Shown: positions 1 to 9,531, counted from the first letter of the stretch. The stretch: 64,000 bases of DNA from Candidatus Peregrinibacteria bacterium (GCA_016186205.1 JACPMA010000006.1:34039-98038), one strand, 5' to 3'. A program made the numbers and translations. Notes: generated by a model from the letters alone, not told the origin.

Positions 1-1893
1 TATTCAAAGCCGTCTTTCAGGCGGCGTATGTCCGTGATAACGGCTCTCATTGGCGACGAAACCGGTTCAATCGAAACGGTGTGGTTCAATCAAGCGTATA
101 TTGCGCGAACCCTGCAAAAAGGCATGCGCATCGTGGTATCTGGAAAAATAAAATATGATGCGAAGAAGGGGAAGATATCTTTCCAAAATCCGGCTTTTGA
201 AATTGAAAAACCGGAGCAGATTCATACGGCGCGCATTGTGCCTATTTACCACGAAACGGAACTTTCATTGCAAAAAACAAGGCCTGGACGGTTAAGTTCC
301 AAATGGATTCGCGACAAACTTTTTCCGCTCATGGGCTTTGCCGATATGTTTCCGGAATTTCTCCCGGAAGAAATTCAAAAAACTTACGGCCTGATTCCGT
401 ACGCGCAAGCTATTCGCACAGTGCATTTTCCAAAAAACGAAAAGGAGCTTGAGCAGGCCAAGCGCCGGCTCGCATTTGATGAACTCTTTTTGCTCCAGCT
501 TGCAGCGCTCTATCGAAGGCATCAATACCGAAAAACCACTCATGAAGCCAAAAAATCAATCCCGGCAGACTGGGAACTTATAAAAACATTTTCGGAGAGT
601 CTACCATGGCCGCTCACGCGTGCGCAAAAAAAAGCAATTTATGAAATCATTAAAGATCTTGAAGCGCCATACCCGATGACGCGGCTTTTGGAAGGAGACG
701 TTGGATCGGGCAAGACGGTCGTAGCTGCGGCGGCAATACTCCATGTAGCGCGCAAAAAATGGCAAGCATGCATACTGGCGCCAACGGAAATTCTTGCGCG
801 GCAGCATCTTCATACGCTTTCAAAAACTTTGGCGCCGTTTGAAATTTCGCCAGCGCTCCTTGTCGGATCAACTCCGGCTAAAGAAAAACGAGAGATCTTG
901 GAAGGCCTTAAACAAGCCAAAATATCTGTGGTTGTTGGAACGCACGCCGTGCTTCAGGAAAAAGTCGAGTTTGATAAACTGGCGCTCGCCGTAATTGATG
1001 AACAGCATCGATTCGGTGTACGGCAGCGCGAAGCATTACGGCAGCAAGGCAGTCCTCACATTCTGCATCTTACTGCTACGCCGATTCCGCGCACGCTGGC
1101 GCTTATTCTCTACGGCGATCAGGATCTTTCTATTTTAGATGAAATGCCGCCCGGCAGAAAACCAGTTGAAACTCACGTCGTGCCGGAAGAAAAACGGACA
1201 AAAGCATATGCATGGATCGCGAAAGAAATCCAAAAAGGCCAACAGGCATTCATTATTTTTCCGCTCATCAATGAATCAGAAGTGCTGGAAGTAAAAGCGG
1301 CTACGCAGGAATTTGAAAGACTGCGCTCCGAGATTTTTCCAAATCTCAAGCTTGGGCTTTTGCATGGCCAGATGCCGACTGACGAAAAACAATCAGTTAT
1401 GGAGGCGTTTTGCAAAGGACAAATCCAAATACTTGTTTCCACTGCCGTTGTGGAGGTTGGCGTGGATGTGCCGAATGCGACAATCATGATGATTGAGGGA
1501 GCAGAGCGTTTCGGACTCGCGCAGCTTCATCAATTTCGCGGACGGGTGGGGCGGGGGCTGAAGCAGTCATATTGTTTTTTATTCCCTAGTTCGCCGCAGA
1601 CAAACTCTTTACAAAAAAATAAAATATTAAACAGACTGGGTGCGCTCGTGAAATATCATTCTGGTTTTCAATTAGCTGAAATTGATCTGCAGTTACGAGG
1701 GCCTGGCGAGGTTTATGGCACAGCTCAAAGCGGAATACCGGATTTGAAGATGGCGGTTATGAGCGACGCAATAACAATAAAACAGTCGCGCGAAGCTGTA
1801 GAAAAAATTATGGACAGCGATCCGGAGTTAAAAAATCATCCGCAACTCAAGCAAAAAATCCTTGAACAAGAAAATGTAGCGATTGATTATTGA
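1..1893 (+). CDS. recG: ATP-dependent DNA helicase RecG (5' end cut by window)
   Basis: Branch-migrating superfamily 2 helicase that remodels stalled forks and Holliday junctions. The reading frame is open from base 1, so the ATG at 28 is an internal Met and the N-terminus lies outside the window. The visible part begins in the OB-fold wedge domain. Counting from that ATG, Walker A GDVGSGKT is at about residues 223-230, followed by the RecG-type DEQH box (DEQHRFG), HLTATPIPRTLAL (motif III) and the C-terminal helicase lobe with QFRGRVGRG (motif VI). It ends with TGA and is followed by a strong terminator, so it closes its transcription unit. Family assignment is secure. Confidence 0.97.
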   Translation, partial: YSKPSFRRRMSVITALIGDETGSIETVWFNQAYIARTLQKGMRIVVSGKIKYDAKKGKISFQNPAFEIEKPEQIHTARIVPIYHETELSLQKTRPGRLSSKWIRDKLFPLMGFADMFPEFLPEEIQKTYGLIPYAQAIRTVHFPKNEKELEQAKRRLAFDELFLLQLAALYRRHQYRKTTHEAKKSIPADWELIKTFSESLPWPLTRAQKKAIYEIIKDLEAPYPMTRLLEGDVGSGKTVVAAAAILHVARKKWQACILAPTEILARQHLHTLSKTLAPFEISPALLVGSTPAKEKREILEGLKQAKISVVVGTHAVLQEKVEFDKLALAVIDEQHRFGVRQREALRQQGSPHILHLTATPIPRTLALILYGDQDLSILDEMPPGRKPVETHVVPEEKRTKAYAWIAKEIQKGQQAFIIFPLINESEVLEVKAATQEFERLRSEIFPNLKLGLLHGQMPTDEKQSVMEAFCKGQIQILVSTAVVEVGVDVPNATIMMIEGAERFGLAQLHQFRGRVGRGLKQSYCFLFPSSPQTNSLQKNKILNRLGALVKYHSGFQLAEIDLQLRGPGEVYGTAQSGIPDLKMAVMSDAITIKQSREAVEKIMDSDPELKNHPQLKQKILEQENVAIDY

Positions 1894-1916
1894 TTGATTA
1901 CTAAACTTGTTCACCA

Positions 1917-1950
1917 CAGCAAACAGGATAAAATCCTGTTTGCTGCTTTA
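1917..1950 (+). terminator. Rho-independent terminator after recG
   Basis: Perfect 12-bp stem (1917-1928 with 1934-1945), 5-nt A-rich loop, followed by CTTTAT. Lies 23 bp after the recG stop. Confidence 0.8.
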
Positions 1951-2097
1951 TAAATTAAGCGGCTGCTAGGGTTAGTTTCATTTTTCCTCGGAAAACGCCT
2001 ATAAACGCGAGTTTTAAGTTTCTTGGCTTCTGTAAGCCAAAAATAATATCTTAATTCCAAATTTAGTGTGTATTTTTATGTATTGTTGAATATTTTG

Positions 2098-2121
2098 TAG
2101 CTTTTGGGTGCCGTGGTTGCC
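2098..2121. repeat. End motif shared with the 19559-19751 element
   Basis: About 22 bp matching, with one mismatch, the terminal inverted repeat of the 19559-19751 element (read as its reverse complement). The rest of that element is not recognisable here, so this may be a remnant or a boundary piece of a composite repeat. Confidence 0.6.
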
Positions 2122-2146
2122 TTGCAAGGACGTTTTTAATAAAAAC

Positions 2147-2265
2147 CCGCAAAGCGAAATCGGTCGTTTGCCGAAGTGAGCGTTTGCCGGAAGAGGGCCG
2201 GAGGATCATGCATCCGATGGCCCGACTCCGAGCGAGCGAAGGCAAATGCCGGTTTTGCTTTGCGG
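2147..2265. repeat. 119-bp palindromic repeat, intergenic copy
   Basis: The two ends are imperfect inverted repeats of about 25 bp (CCGCAAAGCG... and ...GCTTTGCGG). The core is itself nearly palindromic around GCATGATCC. It is the reverse complement, at high identity, of a copy of exactly the same length at 8107-8225 inside a coding gene. The short open frames seen here are artefacts of the repeat. Confidence 0.85.
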
Positions 2266-2341
2266 ATTGATATGTTTGTACAAGATATATTGTGCAAAGT
2301 ACGCTAATGCTTCTTTAGCTACTCCCCCTCTGATAGATATC

Positions 2342-2370
2342 TGTACATAAAATCACTCTTATGGTATAAT
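2342..2370 (+). promoter_or_regulatory. Promoter for the 1318-aa gene
   Basis: TGTACA (2342-2347), 17-bp spacer, TATAAT (2365-2370) preceded by TGG, an extended -10. The predicted leader is about 50 nt, has no Shine-Dalgarno, and carries the ATTAGTAATT microrepeat. Confidence 0.65.
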
Positions 2371-2425
2371 TTTTAGATATCATTCATCATTCGGTCATTA
2401 GTAATTAGTAATTCGTCATTCTCTC

Positions 2426-5400
2426 ATGCCTCCTCCATCGCCTTTCCCGGACGATCATCGATCATCTATCGAAACCGAACCAAGAACTGCGTATGACGAA
2501 CCGCAGTGGCCGGAGAGTCCGGAAACTCTTGCTGAAAGAACTGAAGCAAGACGCATGGCTATGAAGGGCGAATCAGCTCGAGGCAGAACCGATGTTTCTC
2601 TCCAAAATCTTAGCGAACGGACAAAAACCCGCAGCTATGATCAAAAAACGCCGGAACTTATCAATGGAATCGCTGTATCTGAATCGCCGGAGGAACAGCA
2701 AGAAAAGCTAGATGCGCTTCGCGATGTTTCCGTGATTATGCTCGCGACGCTTTTATATAATCATCCTGATCTCGAGAAAAAATTCGATCTTGCTGATTTT
2801 GCGAATATTCCCCTCTTTGGAGAAACTCTCGCGCAAAGCAATCCGCGTCCTGCGGAAAATACCGCATTTCATAAATTGCGGGAATTGCGGGATCATCCGG
2901 AATCTGAAACGGCAAAATATTTTAGCCGCGAATGGCCAACGCTCGTAAGTCATGCAAGAGAGATAAGTCGAGATATCGGCGTTGTAGCGAGTACCGATTT
3001 CACTCAAGCTCTTCAAGAATCCGATCGATGGACGGTTCGGGGAGCCATTGCAAGCATGCCGAAACCGGTGAAATATGGATTGGCAATAGCAGGGGCTGTT
3101 GCTGGATTTTTTCTTCTACGCGGAATTTATCGAGCCTTTACAAGAAGCAGCGATGAAGCTGAAAAAGCCGGTGATCAAAAAGATGAGAAACCAAAAAGCA
3201 AGTGGGGATGGCTAAAATGGGCTATTGGCGGTGCGCTTGCGGTTTTTGGCTTTGGCTATATTTTTGGTTGGGATAAAACTATTGATTGGATCAAAAAGCA
3301 AGGAGGGCGTGCAAAAGAAGCTTGGGATAAACTTTTCGGCGAAGATCCTGAATTTGCAAAAAACAAGGAAATGTATACCCGCATGGCCGGCCGCATAGGA
3401 AATGAAATGAGCGGAGGCGATGCAAAAGTAAAAATCGATCCTAAATTTTTAGCTTCGCGGCATAATGACAAATACGAAGATGTTATCGATGATGATTCAT
3501 GGGTCTATAAAAACACAATCGAACCTGTACTTGATAGCGATGCTATGAGTTCGGTGGCAAAATATCTTCCAGGCCATCCGGTTTTTACAAAAGAGGAACG
3601 GAACCAGTACAGAGCCATCCGCGCATATCTCCAGGGAACAGACCGACAAGCGCTTATTGCTGAAATTGGAATCGGCTCTAATGCCACGCTCGGCGATGTA
3701 CTTGCAAAACTCGATGAGAAACTCAATGAAAAAGAAGGCGTCCAGGCCAAACCGGGTGAAAGAGCGGCAGAATGGAACTTGGCACGTGTTGAAGGCAGCA
3801 TGCTCCCCTACTTTAAAGAAAATTACGGCACGGAAATTGCGCCAGAGGATTTTCGTAGAATCACAAACTTTTCGTACAGAGATTTCATGGCAGGAAAAGG
3901 AGCGCGTTCATATTTTGAATCTCTCCGTGGCGCAGCTCGCGAAGCTGGTGCGGAAGCAGGCGTTACAACTGCAACAACACCTGCGGAACAACGGCTTATT
4001 GATGCGGAAAATATCGTACGGAGGTTCTTTCTCGATCATGAAGATCTTTTGAGCTCGCTTCATCTGCCGGATTCTCTTCCGGCCGGAGCTACTGTCGGCA
4101 GCGTTATGCTTGCTTTGCTTAAAGCTGGAAAATTAGATGAATTGAAGAAAAAAGACACAACGGAAACGCTTCAGGGAATCATTGTCAAAGACGATGAGGT
4201 GGAAGGCTCGCGGCATCGTGATGAAATTGCGAAAAAACTTCCGGAAGATTTGTGGAATCTCTACCGTTCGCAGAAAAAAGAACTTCGCAATCTCGTCGAC
4301 AGCGGCAATTATGCAAAAACAGGCGATGCTCAAAAACTCATGGCTGTCGGCCGCGACTTGATCGACAAAATAAACAAAAAAGCCATGGAAGAACCGGATA
4401 AGAAAAAACGGAATGCCATCTTTGCTTTAGCCAGCGGCGTGCGGGCAAAAATAGCGAGCCTCGAACATGCCCTCAAAGAAAGAACCGATGCGTGGCATTC
4501 TTTTGATCATGCTTTAGAAAATAATCCTTCAACAGACAGCATTCATGAAGCATTCCTGCAAGTCATGGGGAAAAATAAGGACGTATCCAACGCCTATGCG
4601 GATCTTGAAAAACCGCTTGTTGAGGAACGAAAATGGCGTTCGGTTGGCATAGTCGTTGCGCTCCAAGGACTGCGCATCGGTTACATTCACTATACTACTC
4701 ACGATATATACAAAGCTTGGCTCGAAAATTATTATGGAAGATTCGGCGTGCCGACCGCTTTGGTAAAAAGGCTTAACAAACGCGTGCGGCGTCCGGCGTC
4801 AGGCATCGATCTGCTCAAAAGACAAATTTCAGAAGGAGAAGATCGATTAAGAGGAAAACTCGCGAATGATTTAAAAACCCGTGCGAAAGTCACGGATGAA
4901 TCTGCTCCGCTTCCTTCTGAAAAAGAAATAGCGGGATTTAATGATCCGAATCACAGAACAGCCATGCGCAGATATAAATCGGAAAAGGCGCTTTTGGAGC
5001 ACAATCGAAAATTGCTCGATTTAGAACGGGAAGTGGCTGATCTTGAACGCGATGCTTCGCTCTTGCGCAAGCGGCCGAGCGATCCAACTGTTGTTGCAAG
5101 TCTGACTGCCATCGAAGAACAGCTCGCTGAAAGAGGGCCCGCGCTTAAACAGCTCCGCATGGACAGAATTGAATTGAGCAAACAAGCTCTCGGACATGCT
5201 ACGGAAGACCTCTATAAAAATCTCGATGCGGCGGCGAGAAAAGGCGCGCTTACGCCGGATGAATTTGGACAGCTCGATGATTTGGCGCGAAGATCAGCAG
5301 AACATAATCGGGAACTTATGCGGGCCGGGGATGGATTACTCAAAGATATTCAGCGGGCGGCAGCCAGAGGCGATGCGGCTGAAGTCGCCCGCCTGCAAAA

Positions 5401-6382
5401 AATGTTTAATGATACCATCGCGGAAATTCCAAAAATGCAAAAGGGCGCCATTGGAAGATTCTTTGATTTTATCGGCACCTTTTTTAGAGAAAGAAAAAAC
5501 ATCAGCCGATCGGTAGTGGATACTGAACTCAATGATATAGAACGAAAATCATTCAGAAAAGTTTTTGCGCACTTGCTCCACTGGCAGCGGGAAAAAGCCG
5601 CACCTGCAGCCGTCACCACTGAAAACATGTCGATGCTCCGCATAGTTGGAAAAAAATTGCGCTTCTTTAAACTCGCCGTTGGAGGAAGTTTGGCTGCTGC
5701 AGCCGGCGTTGCTACAAGAGATAAACAAACCGGCGTTCTACCGGCTATTGGCCACGCGGCTTTTGATATCGCCCCGTTTACCGGCGAATACTCCGATTTT
5801 TATGCATTAGCAACCGGCAGACAAATTTTCACCGGCAGAAAAATCGGAAAGTTTGAACGATTTGTTGTACGGCCTGGTTTCGGGCTTTTAGGGCTTGCAT
5901 CAGATGCTTTATTGGTGTTGAGCTTTGGTACAACATTCGGAGTGAGCGCCGGCGTTTCGAGTCTCAAAGGAGCTTATGGAGCTGCGAAATTGGCGAAAAT
6001 GGGCGGCGAAGCCCTTGCAAAAGGTGTTGTGAAAGGAGCGGAGAAAGAAGCTGGAGCTAGGATTGGAGTAAAAGCTGTAGAAACTGCAGGAGAAGCAGCA
6101 GCAAAAACTTTAGCGCGAGAAACAGCTGAAGCAGGAGCAAAGGTTGCGGCAGAAACCGGGGCGACCGAAGTAGGAAAATTAGCCACTGTCCTACGGAGAA
6201 TACAAAAGGGCGGAGCTGTTGCAACCGTCGGACTCGGCATTGCTGGACTTACCATGAGTCTTATTCAGAGTGACGAAATAGAAGCCACGCCTGCCATGGA
6301 TGCTATTGCCGGAGGAGCTGATGGAAAAATAGACGATATAGACATCGAAAAACTTGCCGAAGAAGCCGGCGATGCGGAGTGA
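2426..6382 (+). CDS. Large membrane-associated protein of unknown function (1318 aa)
   Basis: I do not recognise this family. The N-terminal 200 residues are charged and Pro-rich. Two strongly hydrophobic segments follow at about residues 216-238 and 260-285, separated by a short Lys/Glu-rich linker, so the long remainder would lie on one side of the membrane. Residues about 780-1010 look like coiled coil (Glu/Lys/Leu-rich). The C-terminal 200 residues are Ala/Gly-rich with hydrophobic stretches near 1152-1178 and 1262-1280, and the tail is acidic. It is preceded by a clear promoter and followed by a convergent gene, so it is probably a single-gene unit. A structural or envelope role is only a guess. 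Confidence 0.85.
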   Translation: MPPPSPFPDDHRSSIETEPRTAYDEPQWPESPETLAERTEARRMAMKGESARGRTDVSLQNLSERTKTRSYDQKTPELINGIAVSESPEEQQEKLDALRDVSVIMLATLLYNHPDLEKKFDLADFANIPLFGETLAQSNPRPAENTAFHKLRELRDHPESETAKYFSREWPTLVSHAREISRDIGVVASTDFTQALQESDRWTVRGAIASMPKPVKYGLAIAGAVAGFFLLRGIYRAFTRSSDEAEKAGDQKDEKPKSKWGWLKWAIGGALAVFGFGYIFGWDKTIDWIKKQGGRAKEAWDKLFGEDPEFAKNKEMYTRMAGRIGNEMSGGDAKVKIDPKFLASRHNDKYEDVIDDDSWVYKNTIEPVLDSDAMSSVAKYLPGHPVFTKEERNQYRAIRAYLQGTDRQALIAEIGIGSNATLGDVLAKLDEKLNEKEGVQAKPGERAAEWNLARVEGSMLPYFKENYGTEIAPEDFRRITNFSYRDFMAGKGARSYFESLRGAAREAGAEAGVTTATTPAEQRLIDAENIVRRFFLDHEDLLSSLHLPDSLPAGATVGSVMLALLKAGKLDELKKKDTTETLQGIIVKDDEVEGSRHRDEIAKKLPEDLWNLYRSQKKELRNLVDSGNYAKTGDAQKLMAVGRDLIDKINKKAMEEPDKKKRNAIFALASGVRAKIASLEHALKERTDAWHSFDHALENNPSTDSIHEAFLQVMGKNKDVSNAYADLEKPLVEERKWRSVGIVVALQGLRIGYIHYTTHDIYKAWLENYYGRFGVPTALVKRLNKRVRRPASGIDLLKRQISEGEDRLRGKLANDLKTRAKVTDESAPLPSEKEIAGFNDPNHRTAMRRYKSEKALLEHNRKLLDLEREVADLERDASLLRKRPSDPTVVASLTAIEEQLAERGPALKQLRMDRIELSKQALGHATEDLYKNLDAAARKGALTPDEFGQLDDLARRSAEHNRELMRAGDGLLKDIQRAAARGDAAEVARLQKMFNDTIAEIPKMQKGAIGRFFDFIGTFFRERKNISRSVVDTELNDIERKSFRKVFAHLLHWQREKAAPAAVTTENMSMLRIVGKKLRFFKLAVGGSLAAAAGVATRDKQTGVLPAIGHAAFDIAPFTGEYSDFYALATGRQIFTGRKIGKFERFVVRPGFGLLGLASDALLVLSFGTTFGVSAGVSSLKGAYGAAKLAKMGGEALAKGVVKGAEKEAGARIGVKAVETAGEAAAKTLARETAEAGAKVAAETGATEVGKLATVLRRIQKGGAVATVGLGIAGLTMSLIQSDEIEATPAMDAIAGGADGKIDDIDIEKLAEEAGDAE

Positions 6383-6411
6383 TATTGTCATTGCGAGCGG
6401 GGCGAAGCAAT

Positions 6412-7989
6412 CTATATTAGTTTTTTCACCATATACGTGTCCTCAAGTTCGTATCCTAATTTTTGGTAATACGGCCGTATTCCGACGCCGGCGATCACGG
6501 CCATTTTTTTGTAACCGTGCTGTCGTGAAATTTCTTCTGCTTTCGCCACCAATTTTTTTCCGAAACCCATATGCTGGCTTGCAAGTTCATCGCGCTCGCT
6601 GATGGGCACTTGCGCACCATAAGTGTGGAGTTCACGTAGAAGCGCAGCGCCCTCAAGTTCTTTTATAAAATGTTTTTTACCGTTAATGGAATAGCTTGAA
6701 AAACGGAGCCGTAATAAAGCGCAAAGCTTGTCGCTTTGCGTATCGTCATAACTCAAAAAGAATTCCTGCCCTCCGGATGCTTCATAATTCATCATTCGTA
6801 ATTCAATATCTTTAGGGCTGACTGGCTGTCCGCGAATCTCTCGGCAACGAATACAATGACAGACAATTCCCTTCTCATTCATCATCCGCTGCGCCACCTG
6901 CCGAAGATTTGAAACCTTGCTTCCGCCGATAATACTCGTGGCTGGAATATCTCGAATGAGCCGCGTCACGCGAAGGTATCGCGGGAAAAAAGGTTTGATC
7001 CGGAAAATAATTTCAAGAAGTTCCTCATCCGTATATGGCCGATGGCGGCCTTGTTCATACCATAATTTAAGTTCTGAAAATGGCACCACCATGCATGGAT
7101 AAATCTTCATCATGTCAGGTCTATATATAGGATTCTCAAAAAGTTCCTTGAACATGGCGATGTCGCGCTCTACGGTTGATCCCGGAAGATTAGGCATCAT
7201 GTGGTACGAAATTTTGAAGGCTGCGTCTTTGAGGAGTTGCGTGGCGCGTATTGTTGCATCAGTATGGTGCCCTCGTTTCACGAGATCAAACACATCATCA
7301 TAAATAGTTTGTGCGCCTATTTCAACTCTGGTAGCGCCAAGCATTCTCATGCGCAAAATTTCCTTTTCATTTATCCAATCTTGACGTGTCTCCAGAGTCA
7401 CTGCAACGCATCGGTGTTTTGCTGTTTCGTTTAGACGCATAGCCTCGCTAAGGCGAGGGCTTCGCGTGTCATTCATTGCATTAAGACACTGCCGAATATA
7501 TGAAACTTGATATGCTTTCGGATGCGAAGACCATGTCCCGCCCATAACGATAAGTTCAATTTTGTCCGTTGGATGGCCGTTTTCATGAAGCGTTGCAATA
7601 CGGCTCTTCACTTGTTTATAAGGATCATAATCATTGATGATCGCGCGCATTACAGCAGGTTCATTGCTCAAATAACTCTTCGGAACATTTTCTTCGGTCG
7701 GACAAAATACGCATCTGCCAGGACAGCCGAGCGGCTTTGTGAGTACAGCAACCGGTGAAACGCCGGAAAGCGTCCGTATGGCACGTTTACGTATGAGACG
7801 CGCAAACTCGCGATCTTCGTTAATTCTCCCAAGCTTCACGAGCGAACGGTACGCGGCAACAAGCTCATGATTCGGCGGCGGCGAAACCCCAAAATGCTCG
7901 GCGAATTGAATTTTGATATCATGGAGCTGACGGCTCGTTTTTACGCCGGATTCGAGGGCATCGAGAACAAGTTGAGCAACATTAGCCAT
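6412..7989 (-). CDS. elp3: Elp3-family radical SAM / GNAT tRNA uridine-34 enzyme
   Basis: Elp3 uses a radical-SAM centre and an acetyl-CoA-binding GNAT domain to make the carboxymethyl group of cm5U at wobble uridine 34. The [4Fe-4S] ligands are visible in CPGRCVFCP (C89, C93, C96 with the start chosen here), followed by the Elp3-typical IVMGGTWSSHP, and a C-terminal GNAT segment containing GFGKKLV and YYQKLGYE. The frame is open further upstream (to 8058), but the Met at 7989 fits the family N-terminus and has a TAGAAT -10 ahead of it. Its start shares CATG with the divergent methyltransferase at 7988, the probable next enzyme of the pathway. At 525 aa it matches the family length. Confidence 0.93.
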   Translation of the reverse strand: MANVAQLVLDALESGVKTSRQLHDIKIQFAEHFGVSPPPNHELVAAYRSLVKLGRINEDREFARLIRKRAIRTLSGVSPVAVLTKPLGCPGRCVFCPTEENVPKSYLSNEPAVMRAIINDYDPYKQVKSRIATLHENGHPTDKIELIVMGGTWSSHPKAYQVSYIRQCLNAMNDTRSPRLSEAMRLNETAKHRCVAVTLETRQDWINEKEILRMRMLGATRVEIGAQTIYDDVFDLVKRGHHTDATIRATQLLKDAAFKISYHMMPNLPGSTVERDIAMFKELFENPIYRPDMMKIYPCMVVPFSELKLWYEQGRHRPYTDEELLEIIFRIKPFFPRYLRVTRLIRDIPATSIIGGSKVSNLRQVAQRMMNEKGIVCHCIRCREIRGQPVSPKDIELRMMNYEASGGQEFFLSYDDTQSDKLCALLRLRFSSYSINGKKHFIKELEGAALLRELHTYGAQVPISERDELASQHMGFGKKLVAKAEEISRQHGYKKMAVIAGVGIRPYYQKLGYELEDTYMVKKLI

Positions 7990-8713
7990 GGGAAGCAAAG
8001 ACATTCTACAGGAAGTAAAGCGTTCGTACAGCGCTATTGCGCATGAATTCGACGCCACGCGCGACCGGCCTTGGCAAGAATTTAAGATTTTTTTGGACTA
8101 CCTTCGCAAGCAAGCGCAACCGGTATTTGCCTCCGCTCGCTCGGAGTCGGGCCATCGGATGCATGATCCTCCGGCCCTCTTCCGGCAAACGCTCGCTTCG
8201 GCAAACAACCGATTGCGCTTGCTTGATGTGGGCTGTGGCAATGGACGGCTATCTCACTTTCTCAAAAAAAACCCAATCGAATATACCGGCGTGGATAATA
8301 ATCGAACAATGCTGCGCATCGCGAAAAAGAAAAATCCTCATGCAGTTTTTCGCTTTGCCGAAATAACAAAACTCCCCTTTCCTGCCCGCTCTTTTGGTGC
8401 TGCTTGGTGTATTGCCGTTCTCCATCATCTCCCGACAAAAAAACTCCGCCTGCAAGCGCTCAAAGAAATTAAGCGTATTTTAAAACCAAACGGCCTGCTT
8501 TTCATTACTGTCTGGAATCTCTGGCAGCCGAAATACAGAAAATACATTGATCAAAAAACGCAAAATGCAGAAATTCCTTGGGGCACGGAGAAAAAAATCC
8601 TCCGCTATTATTACGCCTTCAAACAAAATGAACTCCGTGATTTACTTAAGAGCGCCGGATTCAAAAAAATAAAAAAAATAACAAGCAATCATAATTTTGC
8701 TTTTATCGCCTGA
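7988..8713 (+). CDS. Trm9/ALKBH8-like SAM methyltransferase, with a repeat inserted in frame
   Basis: Class I methyltransferase resembling the Trm9/ALKBH8 family, which methylates cm5U34 to mcm5U34 in tRNA. The N-terminal pattern (SYSAIAHEFDATRDRPW), motif I (LLDVGCGNG, residues about 78-86), motif IV region AVLHHL, and a late IPWGT...RYYYAF segment all fit that family. Between FLDYL (about residue 39) and motif I there are about 36 extra residues; Trm9 proteins have roughly ten there. The DNA encoding them is the 119-bp repeat. It is divergent from elp3 with the two ATGs overlapping, and overlaps tagA-like by one base (TGATG). General methyltransferase assignment is sure; Trm9-like specificity is good but inferred. 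Confidence 0.85.
   Translation: MGSKDILQEVKRSYSAIAHEFDATRDRPWQEFKIFLDYLRKQAQPVFASARSESGHRMHDPPALFRQTLASANNRLRLLDVGCGNGRLSHFLKKNPIEYTGVDNNRTMLRIAKKKNPHAVFRFAEITKLPFPARSFGAAWCIAVLHHLPTKKLRLQALKEIKRILKPNGLLFITVWNLWQPKYRKYIDQKTQNAEIPWGTEKKILRYYYAFKQNELRDLLKSAGFKKIKKITSNHNFAFIA
8107..8225. repeat. 119-bp palindromic repeat inside the methyltransferase gene
   Basis: Same element and length as 2147-2265, in opposite orientation. Terminal inverted repeats of about 25 bp (CAAGCAAGCGCAA... and its complement ending at 8225). It keeps an open frame through the host gene and encodes residues about 40-79. Confidence 0.88.
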
Positions 8714-9531
8714 TGAAAAAAGTTAAAGTCCTCAATATTCAATTCGACGTTTGCACAAAAGACGAAGCGCTCGCCCGCATTCTTGATGCACTTCAAAATC
8801 GCAGCCGCGAAAGCGCAAAACATATTGTCACGCCGAATCCTGAAATGCTCCTTCACGCACAGAACAATGCTTCCTTTCGCGAGACGCTCAACCGCGCATG
8901 GTTAAGTATTCCGGACGGAATCGGCATCCTATGGGCTTCGACATTTCAAGAAATAACCAAACGCTCCGGCGCCATCGGCCGCTTATTAAAAGGCCTCGCA
9001 AGCCTTATTGGCCTGATCTTCTTTCCTGGTTCTTGCCAACGTGTTTTCTCCGAGCGCATAACAGGCGTTGATCTTATGGAATCCATCTGCGCTGTGAGCC
9101 GCGATAAAAAAACTCCCATCTTTTTATTGGGCGCCATTGTCGGAGTCGCTGAAAAAGCAAAAGAGATTTTGGAAATCCGGTATCCGGGCGTAAATATCGT
9201 CGGAACATTTTCCGGATCGCCGAATGATTTTGATTTCGCCGCCATCAACGCGCTCATCGCCGAAACCCAACCTGAAATTTTATTCATAGCATACGGTGCG
9301 CCGGCTCAAGAACTTTGGATCAGCCGCCATATCGCTAAATTCCCATCCGTAAAAATCGCCATGGGCGTTGGCGGCGCGTTTGATTTTTTATCCGGACTAA
9401 AAAAACGCGCTCCAAAACTCATGCAAAAACTCGGACTCGAATGGCTCTATCGCCTGCTCAAAGAACCGTCCCGCTGGAAACGCATCTGGAATGCGATCGT
9501 AAAATTTCCTCTCCGCGTTATCCGATCATGA
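8713..9531 (+). CDS. WecG/TagA/CpsF-family glycosyltransferase
   Basis: GT26-type enzyme, which usually moves an N-acetylmannosaminyl or related sugar onto a lipid-linked precursor of wall teichoic acid or exopolysaccharide. The family signatures are visible: TPNPEML, SIPDGIGI, VTGVDL-like ITGVDLMESIC, IFLLGA, VGTFSG and the late YGAPAQELWI...GVGGAFDFLSG block ending in LEWLYRLLKEP. 272 aa is full length for the family. It is translationally coupled to the upstream methyltransferase by a TGATG junction. The sugar and acceptor cannot be told from the sequence. Confidence 0.9.
   Translation: MKKVKVLNIQFDVCTKDEALARILDALQNRSRESAKHIVTPNPEMLLHAQNNASFRETLNRAWLSIPDGIGILWASTFQEITKRSGAIGRLLKGLASLIGLIFFPGSCQRVFSERITGVDLMESICAVSRDKKTPIFLLGAIVGVAEKAKEILEIRYPGVNIVGTFSGSPNDFDFAAINALIAETQPEILFIAYGAPAQELWISRHIAKFPSVKIAMGVGGAFDFLSGLKKRAPKLMQKLGLEWLYRLLKEPSRWKRIWNAIVKFPLRVIRS

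Larger units (their letters stand above)
1951..2425. other. Repeat-rich intergenic region
   Basis: No convincing gene. It holds small hairpins (TTGGCT/AGCCAA at about 2022-2040; GTTTTT/AAAAAC at about 2130-2145), a 22-bp repeat end shared with the 19.6-kb element (2098-2121), a 119-bp palindromic element (2147-2265), a promoter (2342-2370), and an AT-rich microrepeat (ATTAGTAATTAGTAATT, about 2396-2415) that recurs near 18605. Confidence 0.7.

Noticed and set aside
2063..2245. 60-codon frame in the gap after recG
   Set aside because: It lies over the palindromic repeat, and the same peptide appears from the other copy at 8037-8366 in a phase other than that of the methyltransferase.
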